Assembly (NCBI RefSeq): GCF_900091955.1
Contig: NZ_FMDF01000109.1
Coordinates: 52,696 to 116,695 of the forward strand
Direction: 5' to 3'
Length of the DNA stretch: 64,000 bases
DNA from: Streptomyces sp. Ncost-T10-10d
GTDB taxonomy: Bacteria; Actinomycetota; Actinomycetes; Streptomycetales; Streptomycetaceae
The translations under genes and the position numbers were made by a program. This document shows positions 51,414-60,247 of this stretch, piece after piece; positions within the stretch are counted from its first letter, which is position 1; every line of letters starts with the position of its first letter. A model generated the notes under the pieces. That model was not told where the DNA came from. It saw only the letters and a list, made by a program, of their open reading frames with translations, and searched no databases.

Positions 51414-52592
51414 GTGGAGAGCCGAGACCGAGTCTCTGAAGGTGCAGGCGCAGCAGCTGAGTTGAGGCGGCAGGTCGACCGCTTCATACGCGAGCGGGTA
51501 ATGCCGTACGAAAGAGTCCTGGACGCCGGCGAACCGGCCTCCTCCGCCACCATGCGCGACCTGCAGGGCCAAGCCCACAATCAGGGTCTATGGGCCCTCC
51601 CGTTGCCCGCCGAGCTGGGCGGTCAGGGACTCTCCCTGACCGAGTACGCCCAGGTGGCCGAGGTGGAAGGAGCAAGCGACCACGGACCTGCCGCCCTGGG
51701 GTCGGCATCGCTGCTGGACGTGCTGATGCTGCACCGCCACGGCAGCGCGCGCATACGCGAGGAGTATCCGAAACGACTCACCGCCGGGGAACTCCGTGCC
51801 TGCTACGCAATGACCGAACCGGACGTCCCGGGTACCGACCCCTCCATGACCCGTACCCGCGCCGTACAGGAAGCGGACGGGAGCTGGAGGGTCAGTGGCC
51901 GCAAGTGGTTCACCTCCGGAGCCGCCGGCGCCGACCTGGTGACCGTCCTGGCCCGCACCGACGGGGCACCCGCGGACCGCGGCGGGCTCTCGCTGTTTCT
52001 GGTGCCGGCCGGCGCGCCCGGCTGCCGCGTCGTACGCGAGCTGCCTGTCCTTGGCGCGGGTGGCCAGTGGGAGGTCGAACTGAACGGTGTCCGTGTCCCC
52101 GGCGACCATCTCATCGGCGGGCGGGGCAGTGCTCTGGCCATTGCCGGGGAACGGCTCCAGCTCGGCCGTACTCTGCGGTGCCTGCGCTGGATCGGTCAGG
52201 CGCAGCGGGCCTTCGACTTGATGTGTGAGCGCGTCAACGACCGTGCCGGCTCCCGTGGTCCGCTCGGCGGTCATCAGCTCGTGCAGCAGCATGTCTTCGA
52301 GTCGCTGCTTGCGCTGCGTACGACCCGTCCTCTGGTCCACGAGGCCGTGGCCCGGATCGATGCCGGACTGGACGCGCACGTCGAGGTGGGCCTGGCCAAG
52401 GTCGCCGCCGCCCGCATGCTCCAGCAGGTGACGGACGCGGCCATTCAGGTGCACGGCGCGGCCGGCCTGGGACCCGACACTCCTCTACCCGCGCTTTTCC
52501 GTACCGGCCGCGCCGCCCGGATCCTGGACGGCCCGGACGAGCTGCACATCACGTCCGTCGCACGCCGCGTGCTGCGCGGCCACGACACCTGA
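51414..52592 (+). CDS. Acyl-CoA dehydrogenase
   Basis: A 392-residue FAD enzyme that forms a 2,3-double bond in an acyl-CoA. N-terminal helices (QGLWALPLPAELGGQGLSLT) are followed by YAMTEPDVPGTDPSMTRTRA (FAD/substrate strand), GRKWFTSGAAGADLVTVLAR, and the C-terminal helical domain with IQVHGAAGLGPDTPLPALFR and ILDGPDELHITSVARRVL. The GTG pair at 51411/51414 follows GGAGG; 51414 has the better spacing. It is divergent from the CoA-transferase and ligase genes, and together they form a Cai-like acyl-CoA module. Confidence 0.88.
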   Translation: MESRDRVSEGAGAAAELRRQVDRFIRERVMPYERVLDAGEPASSATMRDLQGQAHNQGLWALPLPAELGGQGLSLTEYAQVAEVEGASDHGPAALGSASLLDVLMLHRHGSARIREEYPKRLTAGELRACYAMTEPDVPGTDPSMTRTRAVQEADGSWRVSGRKWFTSGAAGADLVTVLARTDGAPADRGGLSLFLVPAGAPGCRVVRELPVLGAGGQWEVELNGVRVPGDHLIGGRGSALAIAGERLQLGRTLRCLRWIGQAQRAFDLMCERVNDRAGSRGPLGGHQLVQQHVFESLLALRTTRPLVHEAVARIDAGLDAHVEVGLAKVAAARMLQQVTDAAIQVHGAAGLGPDTPLPALFRTGRAARILDGPDELHITSVARRVLRGHDT

Positions 52593-52602
52593 GCGGCCAT
52601 TT

Positions 52603-53682
52603 CTACACCGTACGGATGTCGATCAGTCCGGTGAGTGCTGCCAGTCCAAGAGCCAGGAAGAAGTCACCCCAGATGAGTTCGTGGCGCACGGCGACCGAGC
52701 GTCCGGCGTCGTAGCAGCCGTTCAGCAGTATCCCGGCGGGGCGAGCGCCGGTCGGCCCGGTGAGGTGCGAGGCCACGAGGTGGTCCAGAATCGCGAGTGC
52801 ACGGGAGGAGTACTCCGCTGCCCGGGGCCCCGGGACGCGCGCGAGCTTCAGCAGCGCTACCGCTGTGATCGCGGCAGCCGAGGTGTCCTGCGGGCCGTCC
52901 GGTTGCCCCTCGTCAGCCGGCGGAACACCCCACCGTGGCAGCCCGGTCCGGGCGGCGACCAGTCCTGCAGCCGTCGCTTCCAGCCGCTGGTGGTTCCACT
53001 GCGTGGTCCTGGGCTGATGCAGGGCGTCGGCCACGGCCAGCAGGAGCCACGGCCGCCCCCGGCTCCAACCTGGCGGTGGGTCGTCGCACGGCTGCCAGCC
53101 CGTGCCCGGCTCGAACCTCAGGGCGGGCACAACAGAACCATCGACGCGGCAGAGATCGATATGCCGGTGGAGATGGGACGCGGCTGCCGCGGCGCCCTCG
53201 ACGCCCGCCGAAGCCAGCAGCGGCACCGTGCCGGGAACTCCGTCCACACGGGCCAGCAGTCTGGGACGACCGAACGCGGATCCCCGGGGAACCAGGCCCA
53301 GTTCGGGCTCCAGCGCGGCCAGGCAGGCACGGGCAGCCCGGTTACGCAGCTCTTGCGCCGACCGGTCGTTGACGGCCAGGGCGGTTCCGTACCAGAGGAT
53401 CAGACCGCGGGCGACAGTATCGGCCTCCACCCATCCCGCCAGCCGTGCCGTGCAAGCCGAGGCCACGGCCCTGTCGGCCTCGTGACCGGTGTACCGGGCC
53501 CGCAGCCACAGCAGACCCGCCCAGAATCCGCCGGTCCACGATCCGCGACCGGTCGTTTCCCAGCGGCCCGTATCCGGATCGGCGAACAGCGGGAACCTTG
53601 CGCCGACTTCGGCTCGGGTGACGTCTACCCGGTGCAGGATGTCCGCGAGGGCGCGTTCGGGCCAGTCCCCCACCACCGTCAC
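52603..53682 (-). CDS. Six-hairpin glycosidase-like protein (GH88/GH105 type)
   Basis: A 359-residue protein with a repeated alpha-helical barrel. Marks are GSWTGGFWAGLLWLRARYTG, GLILWYGTALAVNDR, WSRGRPWLLLAVADALHQPR, PDGPQDTSAAAITAVALLKL and HELIWGDFFLALGLAALTG. This fits unsaturated glucuronyl or rhamnogalacturonyl hydrolases (GH88/GH105), whose catalytic Asp residues lie in the D.S(A/S)AAI and GxxWxRGqgW-type loops. No signal peptide is seen, so it acts in the cytoplasm. The GTG start overlaps the MFS stop (GTGA). The two may import and cleave a uronic-acid-containing compound. Confidence 0.78.
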   Translation of the reverse strand: MTVVGDWPERALADILHRVDVTRAEVGARFPLFADPDTGRWETTGRGSWTGGFWAGLLWLRARYTGHEADRAVASACTARLAGWVEADTVARGLILWYGTALAVNDRSAQELRNRAARACLAALEPELGLVPRGSAFGRPRLLARVDGVPGTVPLLASAGVEGAAAAASHLHRHIDLCRVDGSVVPALRFEPGTGWQPCDDPPPGWSRGRPWLLLAVADALHQPRTTQWNHQRLEATAAGLVAARTGLPRWGVPPADEGQPDGPQDTSAAAITAVALLKLARVPGPRAAEYSSRALAILDHLVASHLTGPTGARPAGILLNGCYDAGRSVAVRHELIWGDFFLALGLAALTGLIDIRTV

Positions 53683-54914
53683 GCCTGAACCGCCGTGCGC
53701 TGCCTGCGCTCCTGCGCCGCCCATACGAAAGCGACAGCGCAGGCCGCCGCGAACTCCGCAGCCACCAGCAGCCACCCGGGCCCGTAGTGGCCGGCTTGCG
53801 CGAGCACGCCGAAGACCGGTGGGCCTATGGCGAAACCGGCGAAGAACCCGGCGGAGACGAGTGCCGATTCCTGCCCCGCACGGCCGGGGGCGGCGCGCTG
53901 CATCACCAGCACCATGGAGACGGCATTGCCCGACACGGCGAACACACCGACGGCTGTCGCCGCCACCCACGCCAGCGGGTGAACGAGCAGCGCACCGGCC
54001 AGCAAGAGGGCAGCTCCGATCGCACCGGCCGCCAGCCACCCCGGCAGCCACTCGGCCCGCCCGGGCCGGGCGGCCTTCGACCAGGCCACCCGGCCGGCAA
54101 TCCCTGCCACGCCCAGTACGGCCACCAGTGCACCGCCCGTCGAGGGACTCATTCCGAGTTCCTGGGCGCCGAAGAGCGCCAGATAAGTGTTGACCGAAGC
54201 AATGCCACAGCCCAGCAGCAACGAGAATCCTGCCAGCCATGCAATGGCACCCTGCGGCACCAGCGAGGTGCGGAGCGGCGCCCCCTTTGCCGGTGGATCG
54301 GAGGGCAGCGCACGCATGGCCCACACAGCCACGGCCAAAGCGGTGCCGGAAGCCGTCCACAGCGCACTACGCCAACCCACCCCTGAGGCCAGCGCGGCCA
54401 GGGGCAGCCCGGCGACGAACGCCCCGAATTGCACGCCCGACTGTTTCATTCCGGTCACCGAACCCCGCCGGGCCGGCGCAACGGCAGTCAGGATCGCCTT
54501 GTTCGTAGCCGGGTTGGCCAACGCCTGCGGCAGACCCCCGAGTGCAACGGCGCCGAGGAGAAACCCCGTGCCGGGCGCCGCGGCGATCAGGGCGAGGGCA
54601 CCGGCGGACACGAGCAGCAGGGCAACGAGTGACCGCCTGGGGCCGACCCGGTCCACGATGCGCCCGCCCACTGGGGAAAGAACCGCCGCGGTCCCGAAGC
54701 CGATCGTCGTCGTCAGGCCGAGCACCGAGGGCGAAATCCCCAGTTCGTCGACAAGGTACGGGCTGAGGGTTCCCAGGAGGAAGAGCTGCAGCATCGAAAA
54801 TGCCATGGCGCAGGTGAGCAGCGCCGTCAACGGTCTGTCAGCGCCTGCCGCCGGGGCCGCCGATGTTCCCCGTCCTGTCCGCACCGGTGTCTCCGTCCCG
54901 CGCTGCTGGTTCAC
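53679..54914 (-). CDS. MFS transporter
   Basis: A 411-residue protein with 12 predicted helices. PVGGRIVDRVGPRRSLVALL is the loop 2-3 signature, and PQALANPATNKAILTAVAPA RRGSVTG lies in the first half. AGRVAWSKAARPGRAEWLPG is the matching loop in the second half. It is coupled to the glycosidase-like gene by a 4-bp overlap. The direction of transport and the substrate cannot be read from sequence; the partner suggests a sugar acid or glycoside. Confidence 0.86.
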   Translation of the reverse strand: MNQQRGTETPVRTGRGTSAAPAAGADRPLTALLTCAMAFSMLQLFLLGTLSPYLVDELGISPSVLGLTTTIGFGTAAVLSPVGGRIVDRVGPRRSLVALLLVSAGALALIAAAPGTGFLLGAVALGGLPQALANPATNKAILTAVAPARRGSVTGMKQSGVQFGAFVAGLPLAALASGVGWRSALWTASGTALAVAVWAMRALPSDPPAKGAPLRTSLVPQGAIAWLAGFSLLLGCGIASVNTYLALFGAQELGMSPSTGGALVAVLGVAGIAGRVAWSKAARPGRAEWLPGWLAAGAIGAALLLAGALLVHPLAWVAATAVGVFAVSGNAVSMVLVMQRAAPGRAGQESALVSAGFFAGFAIGPPVFGVLAQAGHYGPGWLLVAAEFAAACAVAFVWAAQERRQRTAVQA

Positions 54915-55065
54915 CTTGTCGCCAGGTCAGGAGTCGGACCGCACGGCACTGGAGTTCCCTGCGATTCATGTGACGTGCGCCACAAGCGTCAGGTTGAGCG
55001 CCGCCACCCGCACTTTGCCTACCCACCCGTGGCGACCGGGGGAGGAATGCAAGGATGGGCCCGCC

Positions 55066-55857
55066 ATGACTCCAGGCCGATGTTGTCGCGCGGTACGCGC
55101 TGCGGTGTTCGCAGCGACCTGCGTGCTGCTCGCTGCCCTCGGCCACGTCCTCATGTCGGGAACGGCCGTCCCCTGGTGGGCCGTGGCCGCCGCCTTCGCG
55201 GCGACTGCCGCCACGGCCTGGTTCCTCAGTGGAAGTGAGCGCGGCGTTCTCGCGGTGACCTCGATGATGGTTGCCGCCCAGGCCGCACTGCACACCGGAT
55301 TCTCACTGGCTCAGACAGCGGTTCTCCCCTCCGTGGCCGACGCTCCGTCCTTCGCCCAGCAATGGGCCCGGTCTCTGCTCTGCGGTCCGACAAGCTCCAC
55401 CTCGATCTCGGAGTCGGAAGCGGTACGCATCGTCACCGACGCCGGGCTCGGCAGCCGCCTGCACCAGCCACCGCCGGGCACCACGGACATGACCATGCCG
55501 GGTGGGATGCAGCACGCCCATGCCGGCATGCACACGATGACCGACCCCTCGACGGTCATGCCCACAGGGCACTACATGGGAGGCATGTCGCCGGCCGGGA
55601 TGCTGGCAGCCCACCTGCTGGCAGCCCTGCTGTGCGGCCTCTGGCTCGCCTGCGGAGAACGAGCCGCCTTCCGTCTGCTGCGCACCTTCGCCGGGTGGGT
55701 CACCGCCCCACTGCACCTGCTCTTCCGCCTTCCCACACCAATTGACCGGCCACGCATCCGTGCTCGCCGCGACTACGGAGCCCGCAGACCGCGGCAACTC
55801 TTCCTCATCCACGCCCTCACCTCGCGAGGTCCACCGTCCGGGATCGCTGTCATCTGA
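55066..55857 (+). CDS. Membrane protein with Met/His-rich extracytoplasmic loop, copper-related
   Basis: A 263-residue protein. Three or four membrane helices (AVFAATCVLLAALGHVLMSG, WAVAAAFAATAATAWFL, VTSMMVAAQAALHTGF, and AGMLAAHLLAALLCGLWLAC) flank a loop rich in Met and His (MTMPGGMQHAHAGMHTMTDP and GHYMGGMSP, about residues 142-180). Such loops bind Cu(I). ATG 55066 follows AAGGATGGG. It precedes an ECF sigma gene by 128 bp on the same strand. Inferred role: copper sensing or handling at the membrane. Confidence 0.7.
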   Translation: MTPGRCCRAVRAAVFAATCVLLAALGHVLMSGTAVPWWAVAAAFAATAATAWFLSGSERGVLAVTSMMVAAQAALHTGFSLAQTAVLPSVADAPSFAQQWARSLLCGPTSSTSISESEAVRIVTDAGLGSRLHQPPPGTTDMTMPGGMQHAHAGMHTMTDPSTVMPTGHYMGGMSPAGMLAAHLLAALLCGLWLACGERAAFRLLRTFAGWVTAPLHLLFRLPTPIDRPRIRARRDYGARRPRQLFLIHALTSRGPPSGIAVI

Positions 55858-55985
55858 CAGCTGAATTCCCGACGTGCCGGTGTCCTTCACCGCACGCCTC
55901 GGGACTCGGCATCGCCCACGGGCGGTGCCGTACATCTCACCGGCCCGCGCACGCGCGGAACCGGATCCCGGAAGGACATCAGGCG

Positions 55986-56666
55986 ATGCCCCCTGCCCTG
56001 CCGCCACACAACGCCACAGCCGGCGACGGCACATCACGTCATACCCATAGCGCCGACGAACCGGTGACACGACTGGCGCTGGCTGCGCGCGACGGCTCCC
56101 CCGACGCCGTCGACCGGTTCGTACGCGCCCTGCACCGCGACGTCTGGCGCTACGTGGCCCACCTCAGCGCCGATCCCCAAGCGGCCGATGATCTCACTCA
56201 GGACACGTTCTTGCGCGCACTCGGCAGCCTTCATCGGTTCGAGGGACGCTCATCCGCTCGTACCTGGCTACTCTCGATCGCCCGCCGTACCGTCGTGGAC
56301 AGCCTCCGTCATGCCGCCGCTCGACCCAGAATCGCGGACCGGGACGACTGGCAGTCCGCCGCCGAGCGGACACAGCCACGCGACCTGCCCGGCTTCGAAG
56401 ACGGAATCGCACTCGCCGAACTCCTGGTGAACCTCCCGGCAGAACGCCGTGAATCGTTCCTGCTCACCCAACTCCTGGGACTCCCCTACGCGGAGACCGC
56501 GGCAGCCATGGGTTGCCCTGTCGGCACCGTCCGCTCACGTGTGGCCCGGGCCCGCAGCACCCTGCTCGAACTACTGAAGGACGCAGAAACTCCCGCCGCG
56601 CACAGGGAGCCGGTGCGGCCGATCTCGCGTGGCCGAGTGCCGGCACTTCTCGCCGCAGCTGTCTGA
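55986..56666 (+). CDS. ECF-type RNA polymerase sigma factor
   Basis: A 226-residue sigma factor. Region 2 is VDRFVRALHRDVWRYVAHLS through DDLTQDTFLRALGSLHRFEG RSSARTWLLSIARRTV. Region 4 is LPAERRESFLLTQLLGLPYA through GCPVGTVRSRVARARSTLLE. GGAAGGA is eight bases before the ATG. No anti-sigma gene follows. The upstream Met/His-rich membrane protein might play a sensory role, which is inference from position. Confidence 0.88.
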   Translation: MPPALPPHNATAGDGTSRHTHSADEPVTRLALAARDGSPDAVDRFVRALHRDVWRYVAHLSADPQAADDLTQDTFLRALGSLHRFEGRSSARTWLLSIARRTVVDSLRHAAARPRIADRDDWQSAAERTQPRDLPGFEDGIALAELLVNLPAERRESFLLTQLLGLPYAETAAAMGCPVGTVRSRVARARSTLLELLKDAETPAAHREPVRPISRGRVPALLAAAV

Positions 56667-56795
56667 GAAGTCAAGGACCACAGGCTCCACGGGTCGCCGG
56701 CGCAGAGATGAACGGCGCCGGCGCCCGTCGGCGCCGCCCTTCATCCGGGCCGCACGCGCATACGCGTTGTCGCGGTGCCGGATGGGATCTCAAGC

Positions 56796-57545
56796 TCACT
56801 GCTTGAGGCTTGACATCAGGTCACGCATGTCGCTGATCATGGCCGATTGGTAGGGCGACAGGTCAGGGATGTCCGGCTCATCACCGGGCTCGTCCTCGTT
56901 GTAATCGTCGCCCTGGTACTGAGTGAAGGCGGAGAGACTCAGCGCGAGGACCGCTCCGCCCTCCAGCACCCGCAGCTCCGCGTTGCCGTCGTCCCGGGTC
57001 AGCAGATACGCCTTGTCGCCAAGGTTCGGAACCGTCTCCAGCTTCGCTTCAGGATCAACGCCGAGATCGGTCACTCGTCGCCGCGCCTCGAATTCGGCGC
57101 CGGGGTCGGTCTTCTTGTGGAGTGCCACCGTGATTCCGACGGTGTAGTCGATGGACCAGCCGTTTCCGGGCCGCTCCGCCCCGGCCCGAGACCGAAGAGG
57201 AACGAAGCACTGGATCTGGTCGAGGACGGCATGGTTCAACAGCCGTGATTCGACCTTGGTGGTGGGCTCTCTCGGTGCGATCGCGTCGCCGATCGACTTC
57301 AGCTGTAGAGATGGGCAAGGGTCCTGGTCCAGCTGGTACCCATGCATGTCCGGCTTCCGATCGCCTAATCCGTACAGGAACAGCGCCGCCGCCCAGAGGA
57401 CCGACGCCATGACCATCCCGCCCAGCGCCCACAGCCACGGCCTTCGCGGCCGACGTTTCCCCACGAACTCCCGGTCGAAGTCGCCCAGCACCTCGCGGGT
57501 TTCAACCCCATCGAAATCCCCCGCCATCTCCGGCTCGGAAATCAT
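56796..57545 (-). CDS. Single-pass membrane protein, unknown function
   Basis: A 249-residue protein. The acidic cytoplasmic N-terminus (about 35 residues, GVETREVLGDFDREFVGKRR) is followed by one helix (LWALGGMVMASVLWAAALFL) and an extracytoplasmic domain that contains PCPSLQLKSIGDAIAPREPT and a second Cys in LDQIQCFVPLRSR, perhaps as a disulfide. The fold resembles Streptomyces DUF3558-like extracellular domains, but I am not certain. GAGGGGGAG precedes the ATG. No operon partner is seen. Confidence 0.65.
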   Translation of the reverse strand: MISEPEMAGDFDGVETREVLGDFDREFVGKRRPRRPWLWALGGMVMASVLWAAALFLYGLGDRKPDMHGYQLDQDPCPSLQLKSIGDAIAPREPTTKVESRLLNHAVLDQIQCFVPLRSRAGAERPGNGWSIDYTVGITVALHKKTDPGAEFEARRRVTDLGVDPEAKLETVPNLGDKAYLLTRDDGNAELRVLEGGAVLALSLSAFTQYQGDDYNEDEPGDEPDIPDLSPYQSAMISDMRDLMSSLKQ

Positions 57546-57964
57546 CCTGCTCCCCCTCGGACGCGCCTTCCCTCTTTGTCACGATGATCGCAGCACTGGC
57601 CCCGCCCCCCTACGGGATGCCGGTCCTCAACCAGAAGAGGGTGCTGTTGATCACGCGCCCCCCACGTCCGCCGAAACGATCCGCAGGCAGGCCAGTCACA
57701 CGAGGGTCTGACCATGCTCAGGGACGCTGCGTTCTCTCGGTGCCCGGGCAGAGTTCCTGAGGAAACATGCGGAGCTGCTCAACGCCATGAACCGCCGGGG
57801 CCTCCTCGTCCGAGAAGCCCCGGTGGTCCTCCGTTGTCAGCCCATCCACGTCACCCTCGTCGAACGCCGTGGAAGAAAGCACCTGGCCCCGGGCCGATAT
57901 GTCGCCCGGCAATAGCCGCCCGGGCGTCGCGCTGTGGCGGCGCTTCGCTGTGGGAACGGGCGGG
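57546..57964. other. 419-bp gap with a possible small ORF or gene relic
   Basis: On the plus strand 57787-57915 reads MNRRGLLVREAPVVLRCQPI and ends HLAPGRYVARQ, in frame with about 20 more coding-like codons upstream (LGARAEFLRKHAELLNA) that lack a start. It looks like the 3' end of a truncated gene that I cannot identify. A hairpin (57795-57801 with 57817-57823) lies inside it. Nothing else is recognised. Confidence 0.35.
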
Positions 57965-59189
57965 TCAGTGCCCCTCGCGCAGCCCCCACGGAGCCCCGTA
58001 GGCGCCGAGCAGGTCGAGGAACGGCCGGGGCGGCAGTGCCTCGGGGCCGAGGACGCCGCTTGCCTTCCACGTACCGTCCGCGATCAGTTCGAGGGCGATC
58101 ACCGGGTTGAGGGCGGTCTGCCAGACCACGGCCTGGGAGCCGTACTCGCGCATCGTCCACTCGTTGTCGACGACGTGGTACAGGTACACCTCGCGTGCGA
58201 CACCATCCTTTGTCCCCCTTGACCCAGGTGCCCGCGCAGGTCTTTCCCTTCATGCGGTCGCCCAGCGTGGCCGGGTCGGGCAGACACGCGGCGACCACGT
58301 CGCGCGGGGAGACCTGGACCGGACCGTCCGCGCCCGGGACGGTGACCTTCGCCGTGGAGTCGAGCCCCAGGTCGTGGAGGGTCTTGAGCTTGGCGATGAA
58401 GTCGTCGCCGAGGCCGTACTTGAACGTCACGCGGCGCGCGTCCAGCCAGCGGGGCATGAGGAGTACCTCTTCGTGCTCGACGTTCACGCACTCCACCGGG
58501 CCGATGCCTTCGGGGAAGTCGAAGACCTCCGGCTCGCTGAAGGGTGCCGTGGTGAACCAGCCGCGGCCCTTCTCGTAGACGACGGGCGGGTTGAGGCACT
58601 CCTCGATGGTGGTCCAGATGCTGAAGGAGGGCGCGAAGTCGTAGCCCTCGACGGTGAGGTTCGCGCCGTCACGGACGCCGATCTCCTCGATCTCGTCGAA
58701 GAGTTCATCGGCCGCGTACCGGGCGAACACGTCCGACAGGCCCGGCTCCACGCCCATGCCGACCAGAGCCAGGCGGTCGGCGCTCCCCCATGCCTCGGCC
58801 AGGGCGAACTGCTCGTCGCCGAGCTTCACCCCGCACTGTTCGTAGGGGGCGGCCGGGTGTGGCACGGACAGCGACATCGCCATGTCGACGTAGTGCGCGC
58901 CGGCGGCCAGTGCCGCGTTGAACAGCGGCATCACGAACCGCGGGTCGGTCGCGTTCAGCAGCACGTCGCAGCCTTCTTCGACGAGGAGACGACGGACCGC
59001 CGCCTCGTCGGAGGCGTCCAGGCGGAGCGCGCTGAACCGGCTCTCCTGGTCGTCGAGCGCGGCCACGGCCGCCTCGGCGCGGGTCAGGTCGTAATCGGCG
59101 ACGACCATGTGGGTCAGGAAGTCTCGCCGGGCGGCGATACGGGTGACGGCGGTTCCGACGCCGCCCGCACCCACGAGAAGTACACGCAT
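57965..59189 (-). pseudogene. Saccharopine dehydrogenase-like protein, frameshifted near the 3' end
   Basis: The first 320 or so codons encode a saccharopine dehydrogenase-family protein: MRVLLVGAGGVGTAVTRIAA (Rossmann), VLLNATDPRFVMPLFNAALA, GAHYVDMAMS and ALVGMGVEPGLSDVFARYA. At a run of five C on the plus strand (58214-58218) the frame breaks. The expected ending (DGVAREVYLYHVVDNEWTMR ... PPRPFLDLLGAYGAPWG) continues in another frame to 57965. One extra base explains it. This may be a real mutation or a sequencing error. Without the shift the protein would have about 407 residues and could act on a lysine-type or polyamine intermediate. Confidence 0.8.
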
Positions 59190-59306
59190 GTCACACACCA
59201 TTTCTTCGAGGCAGTCCCGGCGAACGCCCGGGACGCCTCGATGCAACACGAACCCGACAGTTAAGGTCTACGACGTTGGCATAAGGGAGCTCCGAGGGAG
59301 GGCACG

Positions 59307-60032
59307 ATGCCCAAGAAGGTGGTTCCGGAGGCGGAACGACGCAGGCGACGGCCGACCCGGCAGGGCACCGTACTGTCGGAGAAGCTGATCGTGCACACAG
59401 CGCTGCGGATGCTGCGCGAGCACGGGAGTGCCGGCCTGACCGCTCGCCGTCTGGGCACCGCTCTCGGCGCCGACCCGAGCACCCTCTACCGGTACTTCGC
59501 CGGCCTGGACGACCTGACCCGGGCCATCGGCGAGGAACTGATGGGGTGCGCCCTGGACAGCTGGACGGCCACCGGGAAGTGGCGCGCCGACCTGCGCGCC
59601 CTGGGCCTGGCCATCCACGCCTCCTACCTCTCCCACCCCCATGCCGCCCTGCTGACTGCCAGCCGCGTCACCGGCCGCCCCCGGGAGATCGAGGTGGACG
59701 AGACGATCCTCGGCATCCTTCGTGGCGCGGGCTTCGGCGACGCGGACACCGTCGGCGTATACCACGCATTCATCGACCTGACCTTGGCCTTCGCCGCCCT
59801 GGACGCAGGTGCACTGGCCATCAAGGACGAGGTCAGGGAGGCGGACGAGGAAATGTGGACCTCCACCTATGCCCGGCTGCCCTCCGAAACTCATCCGCAC
59901 ATTGCCGCCACCGCACACCTGCTGGCGGACCGGATGAATCTCAGTGCCTATCCGATCGTGCTGGACACGCTCCTGAACAGGACGGAGGCACGGCTCGTCG
60001 CCGCGCGAAACCAGGCCACCGGCACTGAGTGA
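59307..60032 (+). CDS. TetR-family transcriptional regulator
   Basis: A 241-residue protein. After a basic leader (EAERRRRRPTRQGTVLSEK) the HTH reads LTARRLGTALGADPSTLYRY FAGLDDLTRAIGEEL. The long C-terminal half with HAALLTASRVTGRPREIEVD is of the TetR_C (TetR proper/GntR-like) type. It is divergent from the saccharopine dehydrogenase-like gene across 117 bp and may regulate it. The ligand is unknown. Confidence 0.83.
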   Translation: MPKKVVPEAERRRRRPTRQGTVLSEKLIVHTALRMLREHGSAGLTARRLGTALGADPSTLYRYFAGLDDLTRAIGEELMGCALDSWTATGKWRADLRALGLAIHASYLSHPHAALLTASRVTGRPREIEVDETILGILRGAGFGDADTVGVYHAFIDLTLAFAALDAGALAIKDEVREADEEMWTSTYARLPSETHPHIAATAHLLADRMNLSAYPIVLDTLLNRTEARLVAARNQATGTE

Positions 60033-60120
60033 GACCCGACCGGCAAGGGCCGCAAGCGATGGACCACGCGCTGGAAGGCACCACTCAACGCCTTCCAGCG
60101 CGCCTTCCAGGAACGGCTTG
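60033..60120 (+). pseudogene. Possible transposase C-terminal remnant
   Basis: Straight after the TetR stop another frame reads DPTGKGRKRWTTRWKAPLNA FQRAFQERL. The basic WT.RWK.aLNAF pattern recalls the end of some Streptomyces transposases. It has no start and no remainder. From 60120 to 60247 I see nothing. Confidence 0.3.
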
Positions 60121-60247
60121 TCCCGGCGGCCCTCGTCGGTGCGAACGGTGGCTGAACCTGCCTGGATCCGGCGAGGCCACCCTTATCCGGTTCGGGCAGG
60201 GGAATGACCGGGGCGCAGTCCCACTCGTTCGCCGCTCTGCGCGGGAG

